64,000 nt of DNA from Apostichopus japonicus. Taxonomy: Eukaryota; Echinodermata; Holothuroidea; Aspidochirotida; Stichopodidae. The notes beneath the pieces are model-generated. The model did no database searches. It was given only the letters and a program-made list of their open reading frames with translations, and was not told where the DNA came from. Where the stretch lies: contig NC_092577.1 in NCBI RefSeq assembly GCF_037975245.1, positions 10,854,013-10,918,012 of the forward strand, given 5' to 3'. Positions 20,024 to 33,538 of the stretch are shown piece by piece. Numbering within the stretch: the stretch's first letter is position 1; each line of letters begins with the position of its first letter. The translations under genes and the position numbers were made by a program.

Positions 20024-22309
20024 CCGGACTGCGATAAGCAAAATGTATTTAAACGCGAACAATTCTTTGTCTTTATTATGTCATGCCTTGGTAAAAACGT
20101 GTATATAGTAACCATGCAACCGGGTGTAGCTAACAATAAAATAAAGCCTACTCGCCGCCTTTTTTATGTGTAATACTATTTTTTTTTATATTGAGGTCAT
20201 AGTTAACGTTAATTGGGCGGAAACAATACAATGATTACTCAGTTTTATCCATTCTAATCATAGTATTCGTAATTTGTTAAAATCGGCGACGAAACGTAAA
20301 CGTTGACTTAGAGTCCATGATGTGAGAGCGTGTACTGCTAATTGATGTCAATGTAATATCCACAATAGGCCTAGATACAACTTACACACTATGCGATCTC
20401 TCAGGAAAATGAATTTCCCAACGCATGGTAGCATACTCAATGTTAATGGCCCCTATTAACTTACACACTATAACAGCACAAGTAATGTCTTCCATATGTA
20501 GAAGTTCTCGCTGACCAAACCCCACTAGCTAAACCACACTGGATAGCTGACACGATGGCCATTGATGGCACCTTCTATTTTCCGTAGTTACGGTGACAAT
20601 ATATATTTTTTAGCCACAAGAGCCAAAAGTTTTCGTCACTGGTAGACAAGCGTCTATACTCACCAGTGGAACGTTTTAAGGTGCTCTGCTCCTGGAAGAC
20701 AAACTGGCGTACTATTGACTCAATTAACCCATTGTTCGCACTATGTGTACTTCCATTTGCTTACTCTGACATCCAAGTTCCCCCCCCCCCCTCCAATGAG
20801 ACAGAACAAAAAACAGATCCTGTTTGATAAAACAGATGTTTTCTTGTTTTTTCTGGGGGGGGGAGCATTTTTTCTGAAGTCGGCTCTAAATGAAGTAAGT
20901 CATCTTAAATATAAGTATTTCGTGTGGAAAACTGTTTTCACGTTTCATCCGAAAATTTTAGATTTCAAAATTATGTTCAGAAAATCTGAAATAGAAATAT
21001 CATTCTATTACAATATATCTCAGATATCCACAAATAATAAGGGATTTATCCGCTCCGAGAATCTTGGTGCCAATATGACATTGAGAAATCTTCAAATACA
21101 TATTGAATCTTGTGGTTAAATCATTTTCCAAGAAAAGAGCTTAAACATTTTTTATATCAACTGGGTCGGGGGATACTTTTCAGATTGCTTAAACAATTTG
21201 ATATCGGCAGAAAATGAAAGTTATTTTTCTTTGTCCGTAAATGAATGAATTACTGCACCTCCCCCCCCCCCCCCCACCCAACCAAGCCCGCCAACCATTA
21301 CACCATCATAGAAGAAGGTTCAGCTCTCAACGTGTAAATGTAAATGAAATGAATAGAAATGAACTAGAAAGGGCAAGATCAAACCGCGACGTTTAGAAAA
21401 CCGAAAAGGTGACCATTCTTGGCCGGCCCCGGAAAATTGTCCATAATACACCGACCGTGTACTATTTATTGTGAGTCAATCGTGAACGAAAAACTAAAGT
21501 GACTAGGGAAATTACCCGGCCCTGAATGAGAGCGACAAGCATTGAATATCAGGTGCGTAAAAAGGGGGAGTGTAGGGGTGTCCGCCCGTCCCCCTTTACA
21601 ACCACCCCCCCCCCCAAACACACACACAAAGTAGAGTTAGGTCTGTTAACACAACCTTGCGTATATGCCAAATTATAGACCTAATGGTAAGCCTATATAT
21701 ACCCACATGAGGTGCACAATTTCACGTTTACAATTTTAAGATTTTGTTACTTGTTTTTACTGGGAGATTTGTTCATTGGGAGTCACCCCCCCCCCCTTAT
21801 GGGAGTCGGACATCAACGAACCAAGGACAATATCACGCCTATTTAATATCCCGTATCCGCCTGTATATACAATGCACTTACGCTCATTATTTATCTGTTC
21901 TACACTATACTTTCATTCACCGATGGCAATCATGAATGGTATTAATTATTTGACTATTCCGGCCCAGGCGAGAGAGAGACAGAGAGACAAGAGAGATGTA
22001 GGGAGAGAAGTAGAGAAAGAGAGGAAAAACGATGCGTCTCTTTCTTTCCCAACGGAAATGACCAGACTGTCTTTTTATGGCCAAAATATTGTGCCTGACG
22101 TATATATGTCTCGACTTCCATGGTTTAATATAGCGGACCGTTCCGTGCAGTGACATGTTAAGTTTAACCATGGAGCTATAACAGAGCTCCATGGTTTAAC
22201 TAAGCGTGCGCGCGTCCATGGACGTATTGGCGACAGACCTCTGGCCCATTCATTTCCCTAGAGAGACAAGAACCCGTATAGGATTTGGATAAGGAAACTG
22301 AACGACGAA

Positions 22310-22313
<4 letters not shown>

Positions 22314-22368
<55 letters not shown>
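22314..22368. repeat. (AT)n microsatellite
   Basis: About 27 AT dinucleotides without interruption; translated frames over it are repeats of tyrosine-isoleucine. Confidence 0.97.
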
Positions 22369-22372
<4 letters not shown>

Positions 22373-22801
22373 GCCTGTAACGTAAGGAAAGCCACCACTT
22401 AAAAACAAGGCAGGTGCGTGCCGCTCTCCGTCGCATTGATCGGATGGACAAAGGGGTTTGGCTTGTCGTGGGGTTGACGTCTGGCGTGAGAGTGACCGTT
22501 GTAAGTTGGACAGGTGGGGCTACTAGTTTTTCTATAGTGGGGCTTTGTGCTTAGGTCATACAGTCACATGTAAATGTTGTACGTATCGTGCTAAACCCTG
22601 TGATACGCGACAGTCACCTCAAAGCGCATTACTGCGTTGTGGTTAAAATTGACCGGGTACATGTGATCAAATTTTCTCAGTTTTTGTTTTGTCCTGACGT
22701 GTGAAATGTCGGTCGCCTGTCTGTACGCAGATGGCAGTTAATATACATATATGGATAATAGTTAAAATTATAATTGACGATGAGGTACAGCAAATATACA
22801 T

Positions 22802-22820
22802 AATATATATATATATATAT
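22802..22820. repeat. (AT)n microsatellite, short
   Basis: About nine AT dinucleotides. Confidence 0.85.
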
Positions 22821-25526
22821 GGCAACAGCAGAGTAAATTACATCAATTAAACTTTGAAATGAGTTGACATGTTTTTTTCTTGTATCCTTTTTAACGTAGA
22901 GAAAATTACCATTTATCCTGAAAGTCAGGTACTAATTTTTCTTACTAAAAATTAAACGGTTGAAAAATACTTAAACTCAAAGTACTTTGACAGCTTGAAC
23001 CAAACATTCCGACTGTATCACACATTTCCTTGAGAAATCAACAATAAGATGATAAATTGAAAGTTAACCTCTTGTTGACGTCATGGTAACATCCAAAAAC
23101 CACAATATGTGACCCATTTCCTGGTGTAAACAAAGGTTTTTATATTTTTTTTTTATCTACCATGGTTTTAGTTACTTTGACACAACGTCATATTCTTTAT
23201 AGATGTAGCAATAAGACTTTCAGCTTCTTTGACGGTGGTGCCATGGCCCGGGGGATGGCAAAGTGGGTACGTGTCCCAACTTGTTTGTTATTTTGTTAAG
23301 AACCTGTGTTCCCCCTTTTCATGAATACGAAGAAAAAATTACCTTTGTTATTTAAAACGTGCATTTTGTTAAAAATAAATAAATAAACGTGTAATTAAAA
23401 GTGTGATTAAAAAGGGCCATTTCGTTGAAAAATACTCAAATACTGGAAATAACATAACGCAGACAGACGATCTAGTTTGGCGGAAGGGTTTTCATGGAAA
23501 AGTAAAACGACGTTAGGTTGTTTTGCACCAAGTGAAGGATCGCGAGCAAGAAAATGAAGGATTTGAGTCGATCCCAAATAGATTGACGATTTTTTATAAT
23601 CTATTGCCGTCTTTTTATTAAATTATTTGAAATTAAACTTGACTAACCAAGCATTGTTGTGAAATTATGAAAATAATATTACCAAAAAAAAATCAAATTA
23701 AATTCATAATTTTTTTTGTTTTTTTTGTAAACCGATATTGAAAATATCTTCGTGCAGTAACTGAATGTCAGTTTGAAATTATTTCGATGCTTCAAAATCA
23801 AAAAGAAAAAAAAAGATTTTCTTTTAGAACATTGTCCTTTTAAATTATCAATATAACACGTATACGTTATTGATTATTCATGCTTATGGACTTTGTAAGT
23901 CAACACAGATGAGAACAAACCTCACAGGCTGTAGAGATGTGTCACATGCAGTAACATAATCATTTGAAAGAGTTAAGAATTAACTGAAATTGTCAACTGA
24001 CGTCACTGCTTGCGTCACCTTTCATGGTTTAAAGTTTTATTAAATGGTTAAAATGGTTCGACTAAATTATATATAGCTTTCGTCATGATCAGTGAGAGCA
24101 GGATTCACCACAACGTCATCAAAGCCGTACACACGGGGCGGGGAGGGGGGAGGTGGCGGGGGACACGGCGGTACGTTCCCCCTCCTCGGCCCCTTATGTT
24201 TTCAAAAAGAAATTGGCTATATTTTAAGGACACTAACAATGAAAGTTTGTGCTAGACAAATCTAGCTAACATGATCGAAATTACATGACAGTAACATTTT
24301 GCACCGAAGCCCTCTTACCCATGCAGACAAAAATACCAAAAAAATGCGGGGGGGGGGGAGGGCTAAGACCCCTCCCTCCCCAGGACGGACATCGGCCTGC
24401 ATTTTGTGCTCAAAAATTCAAAGTCTGGTATATGGGCCTCGACGGCACTAAGTCATTTATTCTGGGCGACAGAAGTATATGCATAAAATGAATGAATTTA
24501 ATTAATTACGGGTTAACTAGGGTATAAGTATTTCACTTTTTTGTACTCTTATTTGCAATCAGATTTCCATCAATATTAAGTGGGTTTAGTCACATATTTT
24601 GTCCGACATTGATAACCAAGCCCTGTTTTAAATAGAACAAGTCAAGTCTTTAAAGAGATATTTTTGCTTTACATCAGGGCATCTATTTATGACTATACAA
24701 AATTGTTTGCAGGTGGCATGAGACACACTTAGACGTAGTTTCGAAACTGACCGCACGAACCAATAACTCTGCTGGTTAGCGGGTCAGGTTTGTGAAACGA
24801 CGGTTCAGTAGAATCCAGAAAACAGTCGCCAAATGACTTCTAACCACTAACATCGGTTAATCGAACACATGTGTTAACACAAGACTATTCCACATTTTCA
24901 TATCATTTTGCATTCAACATTATATTGAGCAATGCGTGACCTAAACGTCGTCTTTTAAAAAACAATCCCCCCAAAAAGAGTTATATCACTGAGAGCTGTA
25001 TTGCTTTAATATACCAACTTATTCACCGCCCGCCATCGACAACACGCCGATCACTTAATTATATCGACGGCATTCTATAAGCGCATTGTTGTGTACAAAA
25101 TACTGCGTTTCACATTTCTATGCGGGGGAAACTGTATATATGATATAAAATGTCTTGCAGACGGCCAATGGTAAAAAGCCTTGGCAACGGAGTTTCCCTC
25201 TAATGGAGTCCTCTGTGCGCGGGAATTAAGTTTACTTATAAAGGAGAGAGCTAACCATATAGTCCTTGTTTTATAAATAGCTAGACGGAATATACTATAT
25301 AGCCTTGACTGCAATATACCAATTTTAGGCAACGAACTTAAAGAGGTTATGAAATGAAAAATTTTCATGTCTTAGAATGGTTTATCTACATTACTACAAC
25401 ACCATCCATGCACAACTTTCCGTAAATACGGCTTCAAACGCCAGAAATTCGCTGTCAAAGTATTCCCCAGAGACCTCTCGAGCTGCCACTCGTAAAAAAA
25501 AGCAAAGCTGCCCACCGCAGTTCATC

Positions 25527-25534
25527 TGACGTCA
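25527..25534. promoter_or_regulatory. CRE palindrome, left side of Kolobok-like element 1
   Basis: TGACGTCA, about 105 bp before the ATG of the acidic frame at 25637. A perfect CREB/ATF target. Confidence 0.5.
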
Positions 25535-25636
25535 TCAAAGGAACCATTTCAGCCAAAGCCGACTCCCCGCTGTTTACCGATACGGCGTTACACAGTTTAC
25601 TACATGTAACCACAACACTCTTCTCATCAATTGAAA

Positions 25637-25880
25637 ATGTCTTCTCCCGAATCTTCCGATTCAGAGGAAATCTCTCAGGACATTCGTAAGCTTTGACGAA
25701 AATTATTTTCTTGAGGAAGAAGAGGAGGAAATAGTTTTCGAGGGTGATGAAGATAATATCGGTGTTTTTCCCTATCAATTGAGCCCCTTGCAGAAGAATT
25801 GTAAAACGATCCCGGTGGCCGAGACTCGTCGCTGCCGATCGAAGTCCCCGAGCAGAACGGTTGGACGACCCTGAACCGAA
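25637..25880 (+). pseudogene. Decayed frame resembling the N-terminus of P2X7-tail ('ballast')-like proteins
   Basis: From ATG at 25637 the frame reads MSSPESSDSEEISQDIRKL and stops at 25694. One frame over it continues at once with an acidic stretch rich in glutamate and then DNIGVFPYQ. A second shift would restore PLAEE after that. Aquatic-invertebrate proteins annotated as P2X7-like typically start with a serine/acidic region followed by a G-V-x-P-Y-x-F-E-P motif, then a cysteine-rich ballast domain. The order here matches the first part, with two frameshifts; the cysteine-rich domain is not visible. The frame sits in a Kolobok-like element opposite a THAP frame. The family match is from memory of the motif and needs a search. 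Confidence 0.45.
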
Positions 25881-26290
25881 ACTGGTCGGTTGAGCATAAA
25901 CAAAACCACCGTTATTAAGACCATCATATGATTTAAATTATCTCGAATGTCGATGATCCTGCTACTTAACTTCGTAGCGAAGCTTCTAGAATTTTGTGTC
26001 TTACAGTGCAAGGAAAATGTGACATCCTGTACATTGCAACCTTATAGTACTAGTAGTGGTAACATGGGGTCTAGACCTAACTAATAGACGTTGTATAACA
26101 GGCTAGCCAGTGTAATTGTATCATCCAACTGTTACGTAAAATCACAACGCAACGCCAGTTTTACCACAAAAGAAAACTTGCAGATCTAGTATTGATTGTT
26201 CTTAAACCAACTGGCTTTAAAATTTGTGCGAAATATTAGGTAACCATAAAAAAATCGTCATTTGCTGTATCAAGGAGGCCTAGGCTATGG

Positions 26291-26470
26291 TCATAACAAG
26301 TAATTTGGCAACAGTATAGGCCTACAGGCACTCGTAACGTTGTGTATGTGTAGTGTTTTGAGCGAGTCGTGTTCAAATTCTTCGATTTTGTCATCTTTTG
26401 GAAAAGCTTGCAGTAGAAATCCGTCTTTACTTGTGGTGGAGCAACCTGATACCACATATCGGCTCGGCAT
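26291..26470 (-). pseudogene. THAP-domain fragment, decayed
   Basis: Reading leftward from the ATG at 26470: MPSRYVVSGCSTTSKDGFLL followed by QAFPKDDK. This is the start of a THAP zinc finger (C2CH type; DNA binding in THAP proteins and P-element/Kolobok transposases), including the F-P step. The first zinc-binding cysteine is a tyrosine (residue 5), and the downstream tryptophan and the C-x2-H pair are missing or out of frame. It lies in the Kolobok-like element about 330 bp from its right end. A CRE palindrome at 26622-26629 precedes it by about 150 bp. Confidence 0.6.
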
Positions 26471-26621
26471 TTTTAACATTTACGAGATAAATTTACGTAA
26501 AAACAAACTCCAAACACCAAATCTCAATTACTACGGAGCAATGCAACAGTGTAATGGTGTGTGTTCTCAGACGTTTAAGAATGTAAACATAGCGTCTCGG
26601 AAGTGAGCTGAGTTCCTCGAC

Positions 26622-26629
26622 TGACGTCA
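26622..26629. promoter_or_regulatory. CRE palindrome, right side of Kolobok-like element 1
   Basis: TGACGTCA, about 150 bp upstream (minus-strand sense) of the THAP start at 26470. Confidence 0.5.
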
Positions 26630-26805
26630 CGCCGCGTTACCGTAAATACAACAATTTTTAGAAAGTTTTTATTACCCTCGAATTTTTGATCGTTTATTCC
26701 TCGAGAATGCAAGCTTCGTTTGACACAAATTGGGTATCATTGGAAAGCTACGAGTGTACAGAATACGATGATAAAGATTTTTTTTTCATTTCATAACCTC
26801 TTTAA

Positions 26806-27499
26806 ACGAAGGAAACGTGTTCCCGGCGCGTGCTTGGTAATTATATCAAAACGCCTAAATAATATTAAGTTGGTATTGACCGTGTGTGTTGTCCTCGCAT
26901 GCGCGGTGTGTCATATACAGACCACTTTGTTGCTTTCTCTGTAAGTGTACTTTTTGTTGTACTACAAAAAGAAAGAAGGAAAATGGGGGTCTTGGGGAGC
27001 CGGGAAAATGGGAGATGGGGGAGGGGAAATAATATTGTTAGGGACGAAGATATGGGGGAGGGGAGGGAGGGGGGGTTATGAGACGGGAGATATTATTTTA
27101 TACAGATAAGTAGTGGAAATGTGCTCTTAAAACAAAATAGGTTTTTTTCTCGTCTTTCAATTTCTTTCTTTGTTTGCTTTTTGTTCTCTTGTAAATAGAA
27201 ATAGAGATTCAGTTAGATTAAATTAAATTAAATTTGTCAATGTTTCTTGATTAATATTCGTTTTATTATTTAATCATATATCATTTTAATAGAATGACAT
27301 TTACATTTATATGATCCTAATTGTTTATTCTTGATTTTTTTTATAGTTTCCTGTTTAATTAATTGATCGGTCTTACTTTCAGACCGTTTGATGTGGCCGC
27401 ACACCAAAGACTCATTTAAGATTCCGGGTAAAAACAAATTATTATTTCTGTTCAGTATATGCGATGTGTGTTCCCTCTATGCGGGTTTTATGTAGCTTT

Positions 27500-27546
<47 letters not shown>

Positions 27547-30500
27547 GTGTACACTTTCTCTATTCTGTTGCTCGCCAAAGTGCACTAATTTGTTACAACA
27601 TTTCTTTTCGGATAGTCTCGTATATACACATGTGTCCACTCATATGCGTAAAGTAGGCCTGACGTTATGTTAATGTGACGCGTAGGTGCTTGTCATACGG
27701 ATAATGTTCTTCTGAGTCATAGCTGGCTTAAGTATGCATACACTTAAAGGAACACGAGACTTGGTGTTTGAAGTAGTTTGCAGAAAGACTGCTTCAAGTT
27801 GAAAGTTGACATTTTCAGTGTGTTAGTAGTAATGTATTGCAATGAGACTTCGTTTATCCGTTCCTATCGATAAGGGAGGTGGATGGGTGCGGAAGGGGGG
27901 GGGGGTGGGCGGTTAGAGAGGGTGACAGAGAGAGAAGGAAAGTGTCTGGGAAGTGGAGGAGAAAGGGAAATAGGAGAATGAGGATGAGTTTGGAGGGCAA
28001 ATAAAAAAAAAATGGGCGAGGAGAGAGAGAGGTAAGGGACTTGAGAGAAGAAGATGGAAGGAACGGGGGGGGGGGGGGCGCAAGTTGGCAAGAGATGAAA
28101 AAAGAAGGAAAATAGGAACATGAGGGTAAGGATTTAAGCGGCAATGAAAGTCATATACTAGTGTGCGGGGGTGGGGGTGGACTCCGTGAAAGGGTGCCGT
28201 ATGCCTACTTGAGGATGAAACTATGCTAGTATATTTTTCGTTCACTTACAAATGGTGAAGCAAATTTATAGGTTTCAGATGTGGGGGTGACTTAATTAAT
28301 AGCCTACGCAGTGTTTTTGCGAATGACCAAGTATATGCATATACATTGACACTACACATGAAAGTTCAGAAAATTAAAACAAAAAACAAAAAAAATCAAG
28401 AATATTACCGTAAATATGGTAATTGGTATAAAAGCCTGTTATGATTATCACTTATCTACCGATTCAGCCTACAGTGCATTGAAATCCCCTTGGCACGTGC
28501 CATACCCCTCATTATATTAAATAGGTGGCGCACATGTTTCCACGTTTGACCTCACAACTTTTACATCCAACCACACACTTTGCATGTCAACATTTTTTTT
28601 CACCCCGCACTGGCGGTATGCCGACGTCATAGGTTTGTTCGTCGATGACAAAGAGTGCGAATTTTTTTGGGGGGATCAACGCGACTCTGGGCTAAGATCT
28701 TACACAAACAAAGGATGACCTTTGATCTTTCCACAATAACATAGATCCTTTCTACCTCACCAGTGCAATCATGTAATGTCATTCCGTGTTTTTAATAGCG
28801 TCTTTTTCTCGCCATCCTCGCTAAAATAACCCCTTTGTTATTCCTCTTACGCCCTAGTTTGAAATATTGGTTTCTGCAACAACAAAAAATGTATATATAT
28901 ATAGGACGATTTTGTATCATAAAAATAAAATGTCTCTGTTCTAATGAAAGGTGAAATTTCTATATATTTTATGTCGTTTTTGCCTCATTATTGTATTGTT
29001 TATTTCATTTTTGTCTTCTAGTTCATTCGTTTGTTACCATTATCTGTTCACATAGACAGTATCGAGGCTGTCTGAGTTCATGAAGGAAGTATTGCAGTGA
29101 TGATTTATATAGTTAACTTATTTCAACCAGAGTGAAATAATATGCATAAATGGCGCGCCAAAGCTTTATTTCGTATAATGTAAACTTTCAATTTGGATTA
29201 TTTCTGAAGTACCCGTCATTTATAAGCGGGTTAAGCAGTTACATATGAAATAAAAACTCCTAATGTTAAGTATATAAAAAGGTGGTTTAAAATTAATCTT
29301 GAATTTAGAACAAGTGCATTATGGTCTACTAACTTGCCATTCCAATCGAGTATTCAAAAGGCGGCGGAGCCGGAATGGAGGGGGGGGGGGTGGCTTTCAT
29401 GCTTCCAGGTTTGTAGACTATATGCAAACCATAAATTGCCCATTTTAATGAATTATAATTGCCCATGTATGTCAATGAAAGTACCGTTTCCCACCGTTTC
29501 TCCTCAACTCAAGTTCCACCCAGTTGCACCATCCTTGCGAGCGATTATTTACGTAAGTTTATAATTAAGCAGATTTAATACACATTCCTAGAATGTTTCT
29601 AGAGTTTTGCCTATAGAGGGAATGTTACTAACCAAGTCATGGATGATTCCATTTCTCGCGGTTCATTTATAAACGTCGTTCGTTATAACTTTTGTCTGTC
29701 TTAATGAAGCGACGACACAACTTAGAAACTTCCATTAACACTCCGATATAAAACTTGGCTATACGGTCCTTGTAATGACCCATGGCTTAACATTCTTATT
29801 GTAAATTTGAAAACAGAATTGAATACAAAATGGTCGGAGCCAACTCAAAACGGTACTTTAAAGATCAATCCCCAAGCTGTAGTCAAACCAGAACATCCGC
29901 GTCCAGTTAGCCCGAGTCCTACAGTCCAGCTTCGTGCATTGGTTCGAACCACGTACTAGCAAAAGATATTTTCAAAAGTCTATAATTTCTTAACCAGTTT
30001 CCTTTTTTTTTTTAAAAACTTTTATCTGTATTATAAAGTCAATAAATAAATCACTGTTGCATTGAAAGTAATATTTCCACTGGTTCAAGGAAGTTTGATA
30101 TGTTCGGAGTTTTTTTGTAGTTGCGTGAAAGGGTGTGCTCCACCTGTGTATTTGTGATTAAATCAAGAAAAAAAATTCTGATTTTTCTAATGAATGATCT
30201 CCGTGGAGACAAAGACACACCTAATAACGCTTTGAACAGAAGGAATGTCGAAAATGATTAAAAACCAAGCAGAAAACAACTCTTTCGACAAAATTCTAAG
30301 CTTCCTTCCTTTTCAATATGAACAAGTTGTGTACATAATAAGATAAGTGAAACCTTCCCAGTGAATGTATAGGATTATCTTTCATATACATGCCACCACC
30401 TACTATATGCTGGTTCCGCGATAACTTGATTTCTTTCCTACCAATTGTCATTAAATGAAACTTCTGCTTTCTTGGTTGTTTACATTTAATGTACACGGTT

Positions 30501-30885
30501 GTTAATAATTAATTTTTAATTAATTTTTTGATCCCCATTTGTTTACCTTACTTTGTGTCGTATGACACGTTACAATTTATTGTAGAACAGTTGCCTAGAC
30601 TACCTACGTTTTACGAGAAACGGCAAAAGGCTACTGTAAACTGCAATCTAATACAAATATCAGCGATAGGCCAGTAATGATATTTCTTCTGCTTTCTTGC
30701 ATGTTTACATTTGTATGCGTCTGTTTAATTATGAAATGTAAATATTTTTAGATTCCCTTTTACTTACCTTATTTTCTTTCGTATAACACGTTACAATTGT
30801 AGAACCGAGTCCCAAGAACCATTTTCAGGAGGAACCAAAGCGCTAAATTGAATTCTAATTCAAATATCAACGATATCATCTCCTC
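26806..30885. other. Gene-free stretch
   Basis: AT-rich DNA with an AT microsatellite (27502-27544), G-rich tracts (27000-27075, 27890-28080, 29381) and many AT-rich blocks. The proline-rich frames at 27854-28245 on the minus strand are translated G-rich low complexity. No exon recognised. Confidence 0.6.
27502..27544. repeat. (AT)n microsatellite
   Basis: About 21 AT dinucleotides without interruption. Confidence 0.96.
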
Positions 30886-31210
30886 TCATCGTCACCCGTC
30901 ACCCCTCATCCCTCACACTCACCCTCACCCTCACCCGTCACCAGTCACCCGTCACCTGTCACCCCTCAACCTCACCCCTCACCCCTCACCCGTCACCCGT
31001 CACCAGTCACCCGTCACCAGTCACCCGTCACCTGTCACCCCTCAACCTCACCCCTCACCCTCACCCATCATCCATCTCCCCTCACCGGTACCCGTCACCT
31101 GTCACCCGTCACCCGTCACTCCCACCCCTCACCCAATATCCATCCCCCTCATCCTCACCCGTCACCCGTCAACCCTCACCCCTCACCTCTCACCCCTCAC
31201 CCATAACCTT
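30886..31210. repeat. CACCCGT/CACCCCT minisatellite, strand-asymmetric
   Basis: Short units (CACCCGT, CACCAGT, CACCCCT, CACCTGT, about 7-8 bp) in long arrays, C-rich on the plus strand with almost no G. A two-block pattern ('cacctgtcacccctcaacct') recurs. The proline/histidine/serine-rich frame across it is repeat translation. Confidence 0.95.
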
Positions 31211-33538
31211 TCGATGCTCAATAATTTATGGATTTGTTTTGCCTCCCCCCCCGGGCCACCCCTTAGCGACATCAATGCCTCGCACCTCCCCTTCCAATCT
31301 CCCCCCCCCCCCTACCGTCCCTTCCAAACGCGACGAAGAATCTCTGATTAACCCACAAGATATGATCAACAAATGATAAAAAAAAATATAAAAAAAATAC
31401 CAGAAAGTGAATCGGAACAATATACTGCTTTAAGTCGTGACCAATAACAAAGTTTATATTTGATAATATAGACATTTCCGGTCGGATGAGGTCATATTTT
31501 ATGGTCAGAGTATAATATTCCAAACTGTATCAAACAAATGAAAATACACATCTAGTTTGTCTTAATAGCTTTCCTGTTTATAGTTTCAGAAATGACGTGT
31601 TGAAAGCTACGAATAAAGGACTAGCAAACACTGTCACTTGACGTGACTTCGTAGTAAAGTCTACCGTGCAAGTTAGTAGAAGCTTTGGGAACAGAAAACT
31701 GTGTTGAAGTTAGCTTACATTAAGGTCATCAATAAGTTGACGTAATCGTTGCAGTTTACACGTCATTTTTCCTTTTGTCGAGAATTAAACAATCTTGTTT
31801 AATTTAAAGATCATGGGAACCCGATATACAGGAGCTATCACAAACTTCTATTTATAAAGTGGATGACAAATTTGGAAACATTTCCGGCGTTATTGTATAA
31901 GGAAATAAGTCTTATTGACTGGATTGATGACATACTATAGTCATTGCAACGATGATGTTTACTAATAGACCTTTAAACGTCAGCAGTATATTACATTGGC
32001 GAATTCATTACACTCGGTTGCCCCGGGAGACAATTATCGGTGGATATCGAGGTCGTACCGTGAAAAAAAAACAACAAACAAAACAAAAGAGAGAAAGAAG
32101 AAGAAGAAAAAAGAAAAATCAGGCAAAAGTAAAGAATGCGCGTCCTCGAATCGTGCACAAATATTTCCACTATATACGTTGTTTTGAGCAAAATTTACGT
32201 TTGTGTCTAATGCTAAAGAGTGTTAGTCAGAAGTAAGGGCTCGGACCCTGGAACCCCCCCCCCCTTCCCTAAATCTCCAAGACAAATTATGTGAGAACGA
32301 CGCACACCTCACACCCCTAACGTATTTTAATTACTGAATTAATAATATTGATATTACTAATCCCATAACCCATGTCGAACCTTTTACAATTGTTAAACTC
32401 GACGCCAACCTATTATCGAATGGTATAGTCCAAAACCAAAACAGACCGGCGACGAGTGGGACTTGATCCCAAGTCGGAACATACCATTCTTCATTCTACT
32501 TCCTTGTACTCATGCTGTATTTACATGCCTGATATCCTTATGAATCTATATATATATATCCGAGGACGATTTATTAGGGATCAAATGGCTAATGGAAATG
32601 TAATTAGCACGCGGATCAAAACCCGACACTTATAATCGAAGCACGGAAGCGACCTGAGTCTTCAACACGGCACACTGAATCGCCACTTATATTGTGGACA
32701 GTAACACCCCGTTATGTGGCGCGGATCACCGCTGATTTTATATTAAAGGTGTTAGTAAGTACAAACAACTGTATAAGACAAAACACAACAAGAAACATAA
32801 ACAAACAAACAATCAAATACAAAGAAACAAACAAAGAGGTTCCTATCATTGTCGGTTAGGGTGACAAGTATATGACGGGGTGGGGGAGGGGTATAATAGG
32901 CGATAGTCGCTGCAAAAATTAGACCGTAAAGGTTGTCTTTAGCGTGAATTCTAGTGTTGATACGTCATAGTCCAACCAAGCAAGAAGAAGAAAAAACAAA
33001 CAAACGATGTTTCTGTAGTTGTTACAGTCTTTCAATATATTTTCCTCTACAATATTCTCAATGCCCGGTACGCTCCTTTAAGGCCAACTTGTGATGACGT
33101 CAGCTCATGAGTTGAGGCTGGAATGTCAATGTTAATCCATCTGTTGTTTTTAAACTTCCTTAAACCTTATATAAATATAAAAGAATTCTATAGACGGCAT
33201 CATACTTGCAACATTTGTCCCTGACAAATGTAAAATACATTTATTAATATGTCATTTAGGCCATAATAGTATTTCGTTTCCTTTGGGATTCACGTTAAGA
33301 TGAACTGAACTATAGCATATAGTCTCTATATATATGTTGGAGTACTATAGTATATATAGTCCAGTCTTTACTTGATTGTTCCTCGAATCCTAAAGAATCA
33401 TTTCATAGAAATTACAAGTGTTGTAAATATACACGGGACTACAACATATCACGACTTAATATCGTGTCTTTGAGTCATCCATTAAAGCAGGACACGGAAT
33501 CCCGCCCTTCACCGCAGAGCAGACTGTACCGGGGAATT
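31211..33538. other. Gene-free stretch
   Basis: C-runs near 31247 and 31302, a lysine/arginine-rich chance frame near 32060-32130, and a perfect TGACGTCA at 33095-33102. Nothing coding is recognised. Confidence 0.6.

Larger units (their letters stand above)
18648..25337. other. Gene-poor stretch with simple repeats and motif islands
   Basis: No exon with credible splice sites or family similarity was found. It holds AT microsatellites (22314-22368, 22802-22820), several G/C runs (19099, 19762, 20779, 21260, 21606, 21787, 24349), two RFX-like X-box sites (19597, 20010) and two perfect TGACGTCA palindromes (23076 and 23998). Open frames here (for example 19853-20173 and 20715-21119) lack family features and look like chance. 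Confidence 0.55.
25342..26801. mobile_element. Kolobok-like DNA transposon, 1,460 bp, TTAA target duplication, THAP frame inside
   Basis: The left end AGAGGTTATGAAATGAAAA is repeated as its exact reverse complement at the right end, and both ends abut TTAA (25338-25341, 26802-26805). Inside are a decayed acidic frame on the plus strand starting 295 bp from the left end, a THAP-domain frame on the minus strand starting about 330 bp from the right end, and a TGACGTCA palindrome 185 bp from the left and 172 bp from the right end. TTAA duplications with THAP-domain transposases are established features of the Kolobok superfamily. The catalytic part is absent and both frames are broken, so this is a dead or non-autonomous copy. 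Confidence 0.82.

Noticed and set aside
19853-20173. 106-residue frame and its minus-strand partner of 138 residues
   Set aside because: G/C-run low complexity plus no recognisable family; overlapping frames on both strands argue for chance.
20715-21119. 134-residue frame
   Set aside because: Starts in a C-run and continues in AT-rich sequence with no domain; likely chance.
29939-29950. GGTTCGAACC, resembling a tRNA B box
   Set aside because: No matching A box or cloverleaf upstream; not a tRNA gene.
30848-31351. 167-residue proline/histidine/serine-rich frame
   Set aside because: Translation of the CACCCGT minisatellite.
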